DNA of 64,000 bases from Pseudoduganella dura (lineage in GTDB: Bacteria > Pseudomonadota > Gammaproteobacteria > Burkholderiales > Burkholderiaceae_D): the NCBI RefSeq assembly GCF_009727155.1, contig NZ_WNWM01000002.1, positions 5,580,001-5,644,000 of the forward strand, in the 5' to 3' direction. How positions within the stretch are numbered: the stretch's first letter is position 1; each line of letters opens with the position of its first letter. The position numbers were made by a program, and so were the translations under genes. Positions 18,627 to 27,602 of this stretch are shown piece by piece. The notes under the pieces were generated by a model. The model saw only the letters and a list, made by a program, of their open reading frames with translations. It had not been told where the DNA came from and ran no database searches.

Positions 18627-19063
18627 CCACGTCACTGCACATCGTCTGCCCGCATTGCGATGCCGTCAACCGGGTGCCGGACGAACGCCTGGGCGAGGGC
18701 CCCACGTGCGGCAAATGCCAGCTCGGGCTGTTCACCGGCCAGCCCGTCGACCTGTCGAACGCGCGTTTCCAGAAGCATATCGAACGCAGCGATATCCCGG
18801 TGCTCGTCGACTTCTGGGCGCCCTGGTGCGGCCCGTGCCGGACGATGGCGCCGTTCTATGCGCAGGCCGCGCAGCGGCTCGAGCCGCGCGTGCGCGTGGT
18901 CAAGGTGGACACCGAGGCCAACCAGGACCTGGGCGCGCGCTACGCGATCCGCAGCATTCCCACGCTGGCGCTGTTCCGCGGCGGGCGGGAGGTGGCGCGC
19001 CAGCCGGGTGCAATGGATGCGGGCAATATACTGGCCTGGGTGCAGCAGCAGTTGAACCGGTAA
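18623..19063 (+). CDS. trxC: Thioredoxin 2 (zinc-ribbon thioredoxin)
   Basis: Cytoplasmic disulfide reductase of 146 residues. The N-terminal zinc ribbon that distinguishes TrxC from TrxA is present (CPHC ... CGKC, residues about 10-33), followed by a thioredoxin fold with active site WCGPC (about 73-77) and the cis-Pro loop SIPT. It overlaps the upstream small membrane protein gene by 4 nt. TrxC belongs to OxyR regulons in other proteobacteria; no OxyR site was identified here. Confidence 0.95.
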   Translation: MTTSLHIVCPHCDAVNRVPDERLGEGPTCGKCQLGLFTGQPVDLSNARFQKHIERSDIPVLVDFWAPWCGPCRTMAPFYAQAAQRLEPRVRVVKVDTEANQDLGARYAIRSIPTLALFRGGREVARQPGAMDAGNILAWVQQQLNR

Positions 19064-19075
19064 TGCACCCTCGCT

Positions 19076-19101
19076 ATTAGTAAATTAAAAAGTTTACTTA
19101 T
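19076..19101. promoter_or_regulatory. AT-rich inverted repeat, putative operator
   Basis: Between trxC and the MFS gene: AGTAAA (19079-19084), 8 nt, TTTACT (19093-19098), extended on both sides to near-symmetric ATTAGTAAA/TTTACTTAT arms. It lies 30-50 nt before the MFS start, where an operator would overlap a promoter. The HTH regulator at the end of the same two-gene unit is the obvious candidate binder (inference). Confidence 0.5.
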
Positions 19102-19127
19102 TGTCGGGTTCGCCGTATAGTCGGCCC

Positions 19128-20339
19128 ATGAACCATCTACTCCTCCTTTCGGCGGCCTGCCTCCTGGCGCTGCTGTCCACGGTCGGTGCATCGCTGCCGT
19201 ACCCGATCCTGCCGCCGCTGTTCGCCTCCGGCACCGTCAATGGCCTGAATACGTTCATGGGCCTGCCGCCGAAGCTGCTGTTCGGCATCGCGCTGACCGT
19301 CAATCCACTGGGCCTGCTGATCGGCGCCACCCTGCTGGGTCCGCTCTCGGACCGCTACGGGCGCCGCCGGATCCTGCTCGCCACGGCATACGGCGCCGCG
19401 GCGGGGCATGCGCTGACGGCCTGGGCGCTGGTGCTGGAATCCTTCCCGCTGTTCGTGCTGGCGCGCTTCGCGACCGGCCTGCTGGAAGGTAACGGTTCGG
19501 TGTGCCGCGCGCTGATCGCGGAAAAGTTTACCGGCGCCGAGCGGGCCCGCGGCCTGTCGCTGGTCAATGGCGCCTTCCACCTGGGCTGGCTGGTGGGCCC
19601 GATGCTGGCCGGGCTCACGCTGGGCTTCGGCATCGTGGTGCCGTTCGCCGCCGCGATCGCCGCGCTGGTGCTGGCAGGAGTGCTGGCCGCGCTCGCCCTC
19701 CCGCGCGAGGCCGCATCGGCCGAGACCACGTCGCTGTGGCACGTGGCGCGCCATCGCCATTCGCTGAACCTGCTGCGCCACGCCGAGCCGCGTACGCTGT
19801 TCTTCATCCAGCTGGCAGGCTTTTGCGGCGTGGCCGCGTTCTACGAGTTCTACCCGTTGTGGCTGGTGGAAGAGGGCCGGTACGATGCCGCGCGGATCGC
19901 GCTGATCAACATGACGATGTGCGGCATCATGACGGCCGCTTCCGTCGTGGCCGGGCGCTACGCCGGCGGCGATGCGCTGCGCCGCGCCGGCTGGTTCGCG
20001 TGGGGCATCGCGCTGGCGGTAGGCTGCGTCGCCGTCGGCAACCTGTGGACAGGGCTGGCGGCCATCGCCCTGTTCGGCATCCCCAACGCGTTCTTCAATG
20101 CGACCGTGCAGCCGTGGGCGGCCGAACGGTTCGCCGCCCACGGGCAGGGCGCCGTGATGGGCCTGATGTCGACCACCTTCTGCCTGGCCACGATCCTGAT
20201 GGCGCTGCTCGGCTCCGTACTCGTGCTGGTCGATACGCGCCTGGTGCTGGCAGTGGGCGCCGCGGCAAGCCTGTGGGCCGGCTGGCGGCTGCACAACTGG
20301 CGGCACGAACTGGCGCCGGCACTGAAAGGAATCGGCTGA
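19128..20339 (+). CDS. MFS transporter
   Basis: Major facilitator of 403 residues, about 12 transmembrane helices, with the loop 2-3 signature GPLSDRYGRRR and GLLEGNGSVCRA in helix 5. It looks like a drug or metabolite exporter; the substrate is not evident. The ATG at 19128 follows a palindromic promoter-region element. Its stop overlaps the ATG of the cysteine-rich HTH regulator (TGATG), so pump and regulator form one transcription unit, a layout typical of autoregulated efflux. Confidence 0.88.
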   Translation: MNHLLLLSAACLLALLSTVGASLPYPILPPLFASGTVNGLNTFMGLPPKLLFGIALTVNPLGLLIGATLLGPLSDRYGRRRILLATAYGAAAGHALTAWALVLESFPLFVLARFATGLLEGNGSVCRALIAEKFTGAERARGLSLVNGAFHLGWLVGPMLAGLTLGFGIVVPFAAAIAALVLAGVLAALALPREAASAETTSLWHVARHRHSLNLLRHAEPRTLFFIQLAGFCGVAAFYEFYPLWLVEEGRYDAARIALINMTMCGIMTAASVVAGRYAGGDALRRAGWFAWGIALAVGCVAVGNLWTGLAAIALFGIPNAFFNATVQPWAAERFAAHGQGAVMGLMSTTFCLATILMALLGSVLVLVDTRLVLAVGAAASLWAGWRLHNWRHELAPALKGIG

Positions 20340-20959
20340 TGAACACCTCCGACCGCATCCTGTTCCTGCTGAAGACGCGGGGGCCGAAAACGGCGCAGCA
20401 GCTGGCCGGCATGGTGGAACTGACCTCGATGGGCGCGCGGCGCCATCTCGAGGCGGCCGAGGAAAAGGGGCTCGTGGCGTTCGAGGACGTGGCCGAGAAG
20501 GTGGGGCGGCCATCGCGCCGCTGGCTGCTGACCGATGCCGGCCATGCACGTTTCCCGGACCGCCATGCCGATCTCACCGTGGCGTTGATCGACCAGGTGA
20601 AGGCGCTGTTCGGCGACGAGGCGATGGACCGGCTGATCGTTTCGCGCGAGGCCGCCAGCGAAGCGTTCTACCGCGACACGGTCGGCACGGCCGGCGCGCT
20701 GCCCGAACGCGTGGCGGCGCTGGCCCAGGCGCGCGACGTGGAAGGCTACATGGCCGAAGTGGAAACGCAGCCGGACGGCAGCCTGCTGCTGGTGGAAAAC
20801 CATTGCCCGATCTGTGCCGCCGCCCGCGTCTGCCAGAACTTTTGCCGCTCCGAACTGGAAGTGTTCCGGCGCGTGCTGGGCCCGGGCTGCAGCGTGGAAC
20901 GCACCGAGCACCAGTTATCCGGCGCGCGGCGCTGCGCATACCGGATCGTGCCGGTATAG
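20339..20959 (+). CDS. HTH transcriptional regulator with C-terminal Cys cluster (SufR/COG2345-like)
   Basis: A 206-residue regulator. The winged helix lies at about 3-70 (LKTRGPKTAQQLA, then SMGARRHLEAAEEKGLV and the wing KVGRPSRRW). The C-terminal half has Cys in CPICAAARVCQNFC, PGC and RRCAYRI, the arrangement seen in SufR-like regulators that bind an iron-sulfur cluster. It may therefore sense redox or iron-sulfur status and control the MFS gene it overlaps, perhaps through the inverted repeat at 19076-19101. Metal or cluster binding is inferred from family resemblance only. Confidence 0.82.
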   Translation: MNTSDRILFLLKTRGPKTAQQLAGMVELTSMGARRHLEAAEEKGLVAFEDVAEKVGRPSRRWLLTDAGHARFPDRHADLTVALIDQVKALFGDEAMDRLIVSREAASEAFYRDTVGTAGALPERVAALAQARDVEGYMAEVETQPDGSLLLVENHCPICAAARVCQNFCRSELEVFRRVLGPGCSVERTEHQLSGARRCAYRIVPV

Positions 20960-21058
20960 AGCTGCGAAAGTGCCGGCGGCCGGGAGTCCGGTGTTCCGGA
21001 CAGGCTGCGCGATTTTCGTCCGTGGTGTACAGTAGCAAAAAACACAACGGAGGATGCC

Positions 21059-21319
21059 ATGGCATTGGAAGACGAAGTACGCCGCAAGTTCGTGGCGGAA
21101 GTATGGAAGCGGTATGAAGAAGTGCAGAACTGGGCGATCGCCAACTGGCCCGATGCGGAACACCCGCTATCGACCAGCGATTTTGTCGAAGGCCGCAAGG
21201 AAATCCTCAGCCTCGGCCTGCCGCCGGGGCAAAAGCTGACGCAGGAACCGCAGGCGGCACCCGAGCCGGAGCAGGGCGGCCCGCAGTACCTGGACGTGAC
21301 CCCCGCCCCGTGGCCCTGA
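21059..21319 (+). CDS. Hypothetical protein, 86 residues
   Basis: Small soluble protein with a helical N-terminus rich in aromatic and charged residues (RRKFVAEVWKRYEEVQNWAIANW) and a Pro/Glu-rich C-terminus. ACGGAGGATGCC is a strong ribosome site before the ATG. Its stop directly abuts the convergent Bcr/CflA gene. No family recognised, but start, codon use and composition look genuine. Confidence 0.7.
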   Translation: MALEDEVRRKFVAEVWKRYEEVQNWAIANWPDAEHPLSTSDFVEGRKEILSLGLPPGQKLTQEPQAAPEPEQGGPQYLDVTPAPWP

Positions 21320-22486
21320 TCAGCCGCGCCGCGCCGGGATCCAGCACAGCAGGCTGACCACCAGACAGCCAAGCACACCGCACGCCAGCTTGAACGCGCT
21401 GTCGAACAGCAGCGGCGCGACGAGGCCGGAGACCAGTGCGAACAACGTCATCTGGATGAACGACTGCAGCGAGGCGGCCAGCCCGCTGTTGTCGGGGAAC
21501 AGGTTCAGCGCCAGCAGCGACAGCGGCGGCATCGCCAGCGCCAGCGCCAGCGAGTAGAAGAACAGCGGCAGCACGGCCCACGGCACCGCGGCGGTGAACC
21601 AGTACGTGTAGGCCACGTTGGCCAGCACCGCCACCGTCATCCCCGCATAACTCAGCCAGATCAGTTGCGCCTGCGAGTACCTGCGGGCCAGCTTGCCGGA
21701 CAGCGCCGAACCCACCACCATGCCCGCCACGAGCGGGATGAACAGCCAGCCGAACGCCGTTTCCGGCAGGTGCAGGATGTTCATCACGAAATACGCGGCC
21801 GAGCCGATATACAGCGCGAAGCCGCCGAACGCCACCCCCAGCGCCGCCGACAGCAGCAGGAACCGGCGGTTGCGCAGCACCTTCAGGTAGTTCGCCGCGA
21901 TCAGCTTCACCTCGAACGGGTGGCGTTTTTCCTGTGGCAGGCTCTCCGGCAGCCAGCGCCACACGGCGAACAGCATCAGCACGCCGAACAGCGCGAGGAA
22001 CCAGAAAATCGAACGCCAGCCCAGCGATACCTGCATCCAGCCGCCGATGATCGGCGCCAGCGCCGGCGCCAGGCCGAATACCATCATGATGTGCCCCAGG
22101 ATCTTTTGCGCATCGGCACCGTCGAACCGGTCCTGCACGATCGCGCGGCCCACCACCGAGCCGGCGCCGGACGACAGGCCCTGCAGCACGCGGCAAGCGA
22201 GCAGGAACCCGAGCGAGCCGGCCAGCGCGCCGCCCACCGAGGCGATGATGTAGGCCACCAGCGACCACAGGATCACCGGGCGGCGGCCGAGCGTGTCCGA
22301 CAGCGTGCCGTAGAACAGCATCATGAAGGCGAAGCAGAACAGGAACAGCGACAGCGTCTGCTGGATCGCGATCGGCGTGGCACCGAACTCGCTGGCAATG
22401 GCCGGGAACGACGGCAGGTAAGTGTCGATGGCCAGCGGCCCCACCATCGTCAGGCCGGCCAGGAGCAGCGTCAGCAGGATATTCAT
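21320..22486 (-). CDS. Bcr/CflA-family multidrug efflux MFS transporter
   Basis: Inner-membrane drug:proton antiporter, 388 residues, 12 predicted helices. The N-terminus MVGPLAIDTYLPSFPAI is the hallmark of the Bcr/CflA group; loop 2-3 carries GTLSDTLGRRP and helix 5 has SSGAGSVVGRAI. Length is normal. It is transcribed divergently from the serine acetyltransferase gene. Confidence 0.92.
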   Translation of the reverse strand: MNILLTLLLAGLTMVGPLAIDTYLPSFPAIASEFGATPIAIQQTLSLFLFCFAFMMLFYGTLSDTLGRRPVILWSLVAYIIASVGGALAGSLGFLLACRVLQGLSSGAGSVVGRAIVQDRFDGADAQKILGHIMMVFGLAPALAPIIGGWMQVSLGWRSIFWFLALFGVLMLFAVWRWLPESLPQEKRHPFEVKLIAANYLKVLRNRRFLLLSAALGVAFGGFALYIGSAAYFVMNILHLPETAFGWLFIPLVAGMVVGSALSGKLARRYSQAQLIWLSYAGMTVAVLANVAYTYWFTAAVPWAVLPLFFYSLALALAMPPLSLLALNLFPDNSGLAASLQSFIQMTLFALVSGLVAPLLFDSAFKLACGVLGCLVVSLLCWIPARRG

Positions 22487-22681
22487 GGAAAGAGTATCGT
22501 TATTGTTTTTCGGGCGCGTATTTTACGTCAAGGCGGTACGCCGGCCCGGTTCGCCTGTCGGGCCAGCACGTCTGCGGGGAATCCGGTATATCGATATGAA
22601 GTTATTGCATGACCGGGACGGCGGGGATTTTGTAGAATGCGCGTGCGCGCAGCCTGCGCGACATATGAGTAAGTGAAGAAC

Positions 22682-23602
22682 ATGACAATCGATATCTTCG
22701 ACGGCACCGGCGTGAAGCCCGCCCATTGGGACCTGGATGCAGTGGTCGCCGCGCTGCGCGTTTCGCGCGAGGCCACGCACAACATCCGCCACCAGCGCCG
22801 CGTGCGCGAGCTGCCTTCGCGCGAGGCGCTGTCCACCATCGTCAACGGCCTGTCGGCCGTGCTGTTCCCCACCCATTACGGACGGCCGAACCTGACGGAC
22901 GAGAGCATCGATTATTTTGTCGGCGATACGCTCAACACCACGCTGAACCGCCTGACCGAACAGGTGCGGCGCGGCCTGCAGTTCGCCGACGATGCCGACA
23001 TGGCCGAGGACACGCTGACGCAAAAGGCGCACGACATCACCCGCGCCTTCGCCGCCAGCCTGCCGCAGATCCGCGGGCTGCTGGTGTCGGACGTGCAGGC
23101 CGCCTACGCGGGCGACCCGGCGGCCACGTCGATCGCCGAGATCATGCTGTGCTATCCCGGCACCATGGCGATCCTGCATTACCGGCTGGCGCACCAGCTG
23201 CACAAGCTCGGTTCGCCGTTCCTGGCCCGCATGATCTGCGACATCAGCCATTCGCTGACCGGCGTCGACATCCACCCCGGCGCACAGATCGGCGCCAGTT
23301 TCTTCATCGACCACGGCACCGGCGTGGTCATCGGCGAAACGGCGATCCTGGGCGAGCGCGTGCGGCTGTACCAGCACGTGACACTGGGCGCCAAGCGCTT
23401 CCCGGCCGATGCCTCGGGCATGCTGATCAAGGGCACGCCGCGCCACCCGATCGTCGAGGACGACGTGGTGGTCTATGCCGGCGCCACCGTGCTGGGCCGC
23501 ATCACGATCGGCGCCGGTTCCACCATCGGCGGCAATGTGTGGCTGACCCAGAGCGTGCCGCCGAACAGCAACGTGTCGCAGGCGCATACGCGCAGCGACT
23601 GA
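22682..23602 (+). CDS. Serine O-acetyltransferase (CysE/EpsC-type)
   Basis: Makes O-acetylserine from serine and acetyl-CoA, the carbon acceptor for sulfide in cysteine synthesis. The left-handed beta-helix with hexapeptide repeats covers about residues 190-300 (GVDIHPGAQIG, DHGTGVVIGETA, GATVLGRITIGAGSTIGG). The long N-terminal helical region (PTHYGRPNL, DTLNTTLNRL) is the EpsC-like form rather than enteric CysE. ATG 22682 is chosen; a GTG at 22673 is also possible. It fits the sulfur assimilation genes that begin a few hundred bases downstream. Confidence 0.9.
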   Translation: MTIDIFDGTGVKPAHWDLDAVVAALRVSREATHNIRHQRRVRELPSREALSTIVNGLSAVLFPTHYGRPNLTDESIDYFVGDTLNTTLNRLTEQVRRGLQFADDADMAEDTLTQKAHDITRAFAASLPQIRGLLVSDVQAAYAGDPAATSIAEIMLCYPGTMAILHYRLAHQLHKLGSPFLARMICDISHSLTGVDIHPGAQIGASFFIDHGTGVVIGETAILGERVRLYQHVTLGAKRFPADASGMLIKGTPRHPIVEDDVVVYAGATVLGRITIGAGSTIGGNVWLTQSVPPNSNVSQAHTRSD

Positions 23603-23614
23603 GCTGGCAGCCGG

Positions 23615-23884
23615 CTACTCCGGCACTTCGTCATCCTTCAGCGCGAAGTCGCCGCGCTCGTACGCCGCCAGCACGTCGCGGGCGGCGGCGAGGTCGCGTT
23701 CCAGCACCAGCACGCGGGCGCCGCCGAGGGCCGGCGAGATCAGCTGGTCCACCTGCGAGTGCTGGTCGTCCGTCACCACGGCGGCGATGCCGGCCGCCTC
23801 GAGGCAGCCGCGCAGCACGTGCGCCTGCGTGGGCACCAGGCAGCGCGCCGCGATCGTGTAGTCATCCTTTATCTGCTCGGTCAT
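23615..23884 (-). CDS. DUF2007-type small signal-transducing protein
   Basis: An 89-residue protein with the DUF2007 pattern: AARCLVPTQAHVLRGCLEAAGIAAVV, then a DDQHSQVDQL loop, ARVLVLERDLAAARDVLAAYERG and an acidic tail. Family members are predicted small regulatory or ligand-binding proteins; the role is unknown. It ends 12 nt from the convergent serine acetyltransferase stop. Confidence 0.8.
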   Translation of the reverse strand: MTEQIKDDYTIAARCLVPTQAHVLRGCLEAAGIAAVVTDDQHSQVDQLISPALGGARVLVLERDLAAARDVLAAYERGDFALKDDEVPE

Positions 23885-23967
23885 GACGGTCTCCTGTGTT
23901 TGCAGCCATTATGGATGGCGCTGGCAAAGGAGGGCGCAGGAATGGCAACTGCGTAACGGCAGCGCGG

Positions 23968-24783
23968 CTACAGCGCGTGCGTGGCGTACAGTTCGTCGAG
24001 GATGCTGCCTTTCAATGCCGCCTGGGCCGGGTCGCCGCGCGTGCGGGCACCGGGCGGCGGCGTGTATTCGGCGCGCAGGCCGCCCGTTTGCCCGTCGAGC
24101 AGCACGATGCGGTCGCTGAGGAACAGCGCCTCGTCGAGATCGTGCGTGACCATCAGGATCGTCAGCGCGTGTTCGCGCGCCACGCGCCGCAGCAGGTCCT
24201 GCAGGCGGATGCGGGTAAAGGCGTCGACGGCGGAAAACGGTTCGTCGAGCAGCAGCACGCGCGGCCGGTTGAGCAGGCCGCGGGCGATGGCGGCGCGCTG
24301 CGCCTGGCCCCCGGAGAGCTGGCGCGGCAGGTAATCGCCCAGCCCCGCCAGGCCCACCTCGGCCAGCAGCGCCGACGGGTCGGCCTCGCCGCCGAACGCC
24401 ACGTTCTGCGCCACCGTCAGCCACGGGAACAGTCGCGGCTCCTGGAAGATCAGGCCGATGTCCGGCGATACGCCGTCCAGCGGCGTTCCGGCGAGCGTGA
24501 CGCGGCCCCGCCAGTCGCGGTCGAGCCCGGCCACGATGGACAGCAGGCTGCTCTTGCCGCTGCCGCTGGCGCCGATCAGCGACACGCATTCGCCCTCGAT
24601 CAGGCGCAGCCGCACGTCGCGCAGCACGGTGCGGTCGCCGAACGCCTTGCGGACGACGTGGATGTCGAGCAGCGGATGATCGGGCGAGGTCGCGTCGTGC
24701 AAGGTCGAGTGGGCCAAGGTCGAGTCGTGCAAGGTCGGGTGGGCCAGGTTGGTATCGGGCCGGGTCGTGCCGGGAAGCGTCAT
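23968..24783 (-). CDS. ABC transporter ATPase, nitrate/sulfonate/taurine type (SsuB-like)
   Basis: Nucleotide-binding subunit of 271 residues: Walker A GASGSGKSS, Q-loop FQEPRLFPW, signature LSGGQAQR, Walker B LLLDEPFSAVD, H-loop VTHDLDEA. The FQEPRLFPWL Q-loop is typical of SsuB/TauB ATPases. The first ~35 residues are an unusual degenerate repeat (LAHPTLHDS / LAHSTLHDA), matched by a repeated DNA tract near 24690-24760. ATGA overlap with the permease gene shows translational coupling. It is the third gene of a minus-strand importer operon that parallels the complete ssu operon about 6 kb away. Confidence 0.88.
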   Translation of the reverse strand: MTLPGTTRPDTNLAHPTLHDSTLAHSTLHDATSPDHPLLDIHVVRKAFGDRTVLRDVRLRLIEGECVSLIGASGSGKSSLLSIVAGLDRDWRGRVTLAGTPLDGVSPDIGLIFQEPRLFPWLTVAQNVAFGGEADPSALLAEVGLAGLGDYLPRQLSGGQAQRAAIARGLLNRPRVLLLDEPFSAVDAFTRIRLQDLLRRVAREHALTILMVTHDLDEALFLSDRIVLLDGQTGGLRAEYTPPPGARTRGDPAQAALKGSILDELYATHAL

Positions 24784-25649
24784 GCGGACCTCGCCAAGTC
24801 GTCGCGCCAGGCCAGCAGCCGCGTTTCGAAGCGCCGCATCAGCGTGTCGCTCAGCTTGCCCAGCAGCGCCAGCAGCAGGATCGCGGCCAGCACGATGTCG
24901 GCACGGCCCGTCTCGCGGCCGTCGCTGAGCAGGTAGCCCAGGCCACGGCTGGCGGCGATCAGCTCGGCCGCCACCATGAACATCCACGCCAGCGACAGGC
25001 CGTTGCGCAACCCCGTCATCAGCGACGGCAGCGCGGCCGGCAGCAGCACGCGCCGGGCCAGCGCCACGCCGCTCAGCCGGTACAGCCGGCCCACCTCGAC
25101 CAGTTTCCGGTCGACGCCGGCGATGCCGGATGCGGCCCCCATGTAGACGGGGAAGAACGCGCCGATCGCGATCAGCACCAGCTTCGGCGCCTCGTCGATG
25201 CCCAGCCACAGCAGCAGCAGCGGCACCCAGGCCAGCGACGGCACCGCGCGCAATGCCTGGAACGTGGGATCGAGCAGCGTGGCGATGCGCGCATCCAGGC
25301 CGACGGCGGCGCCGACGACGATGCCGAGCAGCGCGCCCGCGGCAAAACCGGCGGCCACGCGCAGGGTGCTGGCGAGCACGTGCCACAGCAGGTCGGCATG
25401 AACCAGTTGCGCCAGCGTGGCCGCGATCTCCGAAGGCGGCGGCAGCAGGTGCGCGGGCACGGCGCCGGTGCGCACCAGCACCTCGACGCCCGCCAGGGCC
25501 AGCGCCGGCAGCAGCAGGCCCCACGCCGGATGCGGGCGGAAGCGCCCCGGCGCGACGCCGGGCGCCAACGCGGGCGGCAGCGGGCCGGCGGCGGGCGTGT
25601 CGCCCACCATCTCGATGCTCGATTGCAGGGTGGGGGGCGCCATGCTCAT
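24780..25649 (-). CDS. ABC transporter permease, SsuC/TauC-like
   Basis: Inner-membrane permease of 289 residues with about six helices and the BPD_transp_1 loop (GVALARRVLLPAALPSLMTGLRN, given in parts: RVLLPAALPS then LMTGLRNGLS). The start at 25649 overlaps the upstream substrate-binding protein stop (ATGA), and its own stop overlaps the ATPase start. The N-terminus is extended and Pro-rich before the first helix. Confidence 0.88.
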   Translation of the reverse strand: MSMAPPTLQSSIEMVGDTPAAGPLPPALAPGVAPGRFRPHPAWGLLLPALALAGVEVLVRTGAVPAHLLPPPSEIAATLAQLVHADLLWHVLASTLRVAAGFAAGALLGIVVGAAVGLDARIATLLDPTFQALRAVPSLAWVPLLLLWLGIDEAPKLVLIAIGAFFPVYMGAASGIAGVDRKLVEVGRLYRLSGVALARRVLLPAALPSLMTGLRNGLSLAWMFMVAAELIAASRGLGYLLSDGRETGRADIVLAAILLLALLGKLSDTLMRRFETRLLAWRDDLARSA

Positions 25650-26629
25650 GCCCTGGCGGTCACCGCCCGGGCGAAGCGGGTATCGACCAGGTCGGCGATG
25701 GTCCTGTTCAGGTCCGTGCCGGGCTTGACCAGTGCTTCTTCCTTCAGGATCGGCGCGGCCTGCTTCAGCGCCGCCACGTGTTCGTCGCCCGGCTGCGGCT
25801 GCGAGAAATCGCTGCGCAGCTTCACCTGCAGCAGCGCGACCGGCAGCGAGACCTTGGCTTCCTCGGACAGGATGCGCGCCGCTTCGGACGGGTTGGCGAT
25901 GATCCATTTGCGCGCCCGCTCGTAGGCCGCCAGCACGCGCGTGGTTTCCTCGGGCCGCTGCGCCAGGAATTCCTCGCGCACGTTCAGGAAGCCGTAGGTA
26001 TTGAACGCCACGTTCCGGTAGACCAGCCGCGAGCCGCCTTCCAGCTCGCTGGCGGCCATGTGCGGATCGAGCCCGGCCCATGCATCCACGCGGCCCTGTT
26101 CCAGCGCCGCGCGGCCATCGGCGTGCTGCAGCGCCACGTGTTCGATGTCGCCCCGCTTCAGGCCGGCCTGTTTCAGGGAGCGAAGCAGGAACAGGTAAGG
26201 GTCGGTACCCTTCGTGGCCGCGATTTTTTTACCTTTCAGGTCGGCCACCGAGCGGACCGGCGAATCCTTGCGCACCACCAGCGCCGTCCATTCCGGGCGC
26301 GAGTAGATGTACGGCGTGCGGATCGGATTGCCGTTGGCGCGCGCCAGCAGGGCCGCCAGGCCGGCCGAGGAGCCGATGTCGATGCTGTTGCCGTTCAGGT
26401 ATTCGAGCGCCCGGTTGCTGCCGGCGGACAGGACCCACTTGATGTCGGTGCCGGCCGGCTTGAACGCTTCTTCCAGCCAGCCGAAGCGTCGCAGGACGAG
26501 GCTGGTCGGCGAGTAATAGGCGTAATCGAGGCGCAGCTCCTTGAGCGGCCCCGCGGCGCGCACCAGCGACGGCACGGCCAGCACCGCGGCGGCACCGGCC
26601 ACGGATTTCAATAACGTACGGCGTTTCAT
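25646..26629 (-). CDS. ABC transporter substrate-binding protein, aliphatic sulfonate type (SsuA-like)
   Basis: Periplasmic binding protein of 327 residues with a twin-Arg-like N-terminus (MKRRTLLKSVAGAAAVLAVPSLVRA). The fold signatures are LRLDYAYYSP, SAGLAALLARANG and VDAWAGLDPHMAA. The ATG at 26629 is preceded by AAGGAAG. As first gene of the three-gene unit it should define the substrate (a sulfonate, sulfate ester or sulfone); this is not readable from sequence. Confidence 0.85.
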   Translation of the reverse strand: MKRRTLLKSVAGAAAVLAVPSLVRAAGPLKELRLDYAYYSPTSLVLRRFGWLEEAFKPAGTDIKWVLSAGSNRALEYLNGNSIDIGSSAGLAALLARANGNPIRTPYIYSRPEWTALVVRKDSPVRSVADLKGKKIAATKGTDPYLFLLRSLKQAGLKRGDIEHVALQHADGRAALEQGRVDAWAGLDPHMAASELEGGSRLVYRNVAFNTYGFLNVREEFLAQRPEETTRVLAAYERARKWIIANPSEAARILSEEAKVSLPVALLQVKLRSDFSQPQPGDEHVAALKQAAPILKEEALVKPGTDLNRTIADLVDTRFARAVTARA

Positions 26630-26683
26630 GGTTCGATCTTCCTTCATGTGATGTATTCGGTGCCTTGCCTGCAGATCAGTTGT

Positions 26684-26740
26684 GAGTCAATTGCAGATAC
26701 AGTTGCAGATTCACTTGCAGATTCAGCCGCGACTCTTGCG
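26684..26740. repeat. short tandem repeat tract (AGTTGCAGATTC-like units)
   Basis: Between the SsuA-like and MetQ-like genes: about four degenerate copies of a 12-nt unit close to CAATTGCAGATA / CAGTTGCAGATT / CACTTGCAGATT. No hairpin terminator is evident. Confidence 0.6.
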
Positions 26741-26742
26741 CT

Positions 26743-27594
26743 TCACTTGCCCGCTTCGAGCGCGAGCTGGTAATCGGTCTTCGCATAATCGGCGAAATGC
26801 TTGTTCGTCACCGCGAGGAATTCCCGCGAGCGGTAGGCGGCGGCGATGTCCTTCGCGAACTGCTTGTCCTTGTCGGCGGCCTTGACGGCCACCAGGTTCA
26901 CGTAGTTCGGCGAGATCTTTTCCGTCTTCAGCGCGTCGCGCAGCTTCAGGCCGGAGGCGAGCGCATAGTTGCCGTTGACGAACGAGTAGTCGGTATCCTG
27001 CAGCGAGCGGGGCAGCTGGGCCGCTTCCAGCGGCACCAGCCTGATTTTCTTCACGTTCTGCGCCACGTCCCGCTCGGAGGCGCGCACCGGGTCGATGCCC
27101 GGGCGCAGCCTGATCCAGCCCAGCTGTTCGAGCACCACCAGGGCGCGCGCCCCGTTGGTGGGATCGTTCGGCAGCGCGACGGTGGCGCCTTCCTTCACCT
27201 CGTCCAGGCTCCTGTGCTTCTTGCTGTAGATCGCGATCGGGGCAGTCGGCACGGTCACCAGCGGCACGATGGCCAGCTTTTTCTCGGCGGCGAACTTGTT
27301 CAGGTAGACGACATGCTGGAACACGTTCGCGTCCAGCGACCCTTCGGCCAGCGCGAAATTGGGCTGGATGTAATCGTTGAATTCGACCAGCTTCACCTTG
27401 TAGCCCTGGCGTTCCAGGATCGGCTTGATGCCCAGCTTCACTTGGTCGGCGTAGGGGCCGGCGCTGGTGCCGATCACCAGTTCCTTCGGGTCCTTCGCGT
27501 GGACGGGGACATGCGCCGCCAGCGAAGGGAGCAGCAGGGCGAACAGGATCGGCCGGAGATTGAATGCGGGGCGTGGCATGGTCTTGACGGTCAT
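26743..27594 (-). CDS. metQ: Methionine ABC transporter substrate-binding protein
   Basis: NlpA/MetQ-family binding protein, 283 residues. Signature regions: ELVIGTSAGPYADQVK, VEFNDYIQPNFALAEGSLDANVFQH, VALPNDPTNGARAL and YSFVNGNYALASG. The N-terminal signal lacks an obvious lipobox Cys (ends LPSLAAHVPVHA), so it is probably a soluble periplasmic protein rather than the lipoprotein seen in enterics. It is followed upstream on the same strand by the permease and ATPase genes, giving metN-metI-metQ order. Confidence 0.93.
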   Translation of the reverse strand: MTVKTMPRPAFNLRPILFALLLPSLAAHVPVHAKDPKELVIGTSAGPYADQVKLGIKPILERQGYKVKLVEFNDYIQPNFALAEGSLDANVFQHVVYLNKFAAEKKLAIVPLVTVPTAPIAIYSKKHRSLDEVKEGATVALPNDPTNGARALVVLEQLGWIRLRPGIDPVRASERDVAQNVKKIRLVPLEAAQLPRSLQDTDYSFVNGNYALASGLKLRDALKTEKISPNYVNLVAVKAADKDKQFAKDIAAAYRSREFLAVTNKHFADYAKTDYQLALEAGK

Positions 27595-27602
27595 GAAAAC
27601 TC

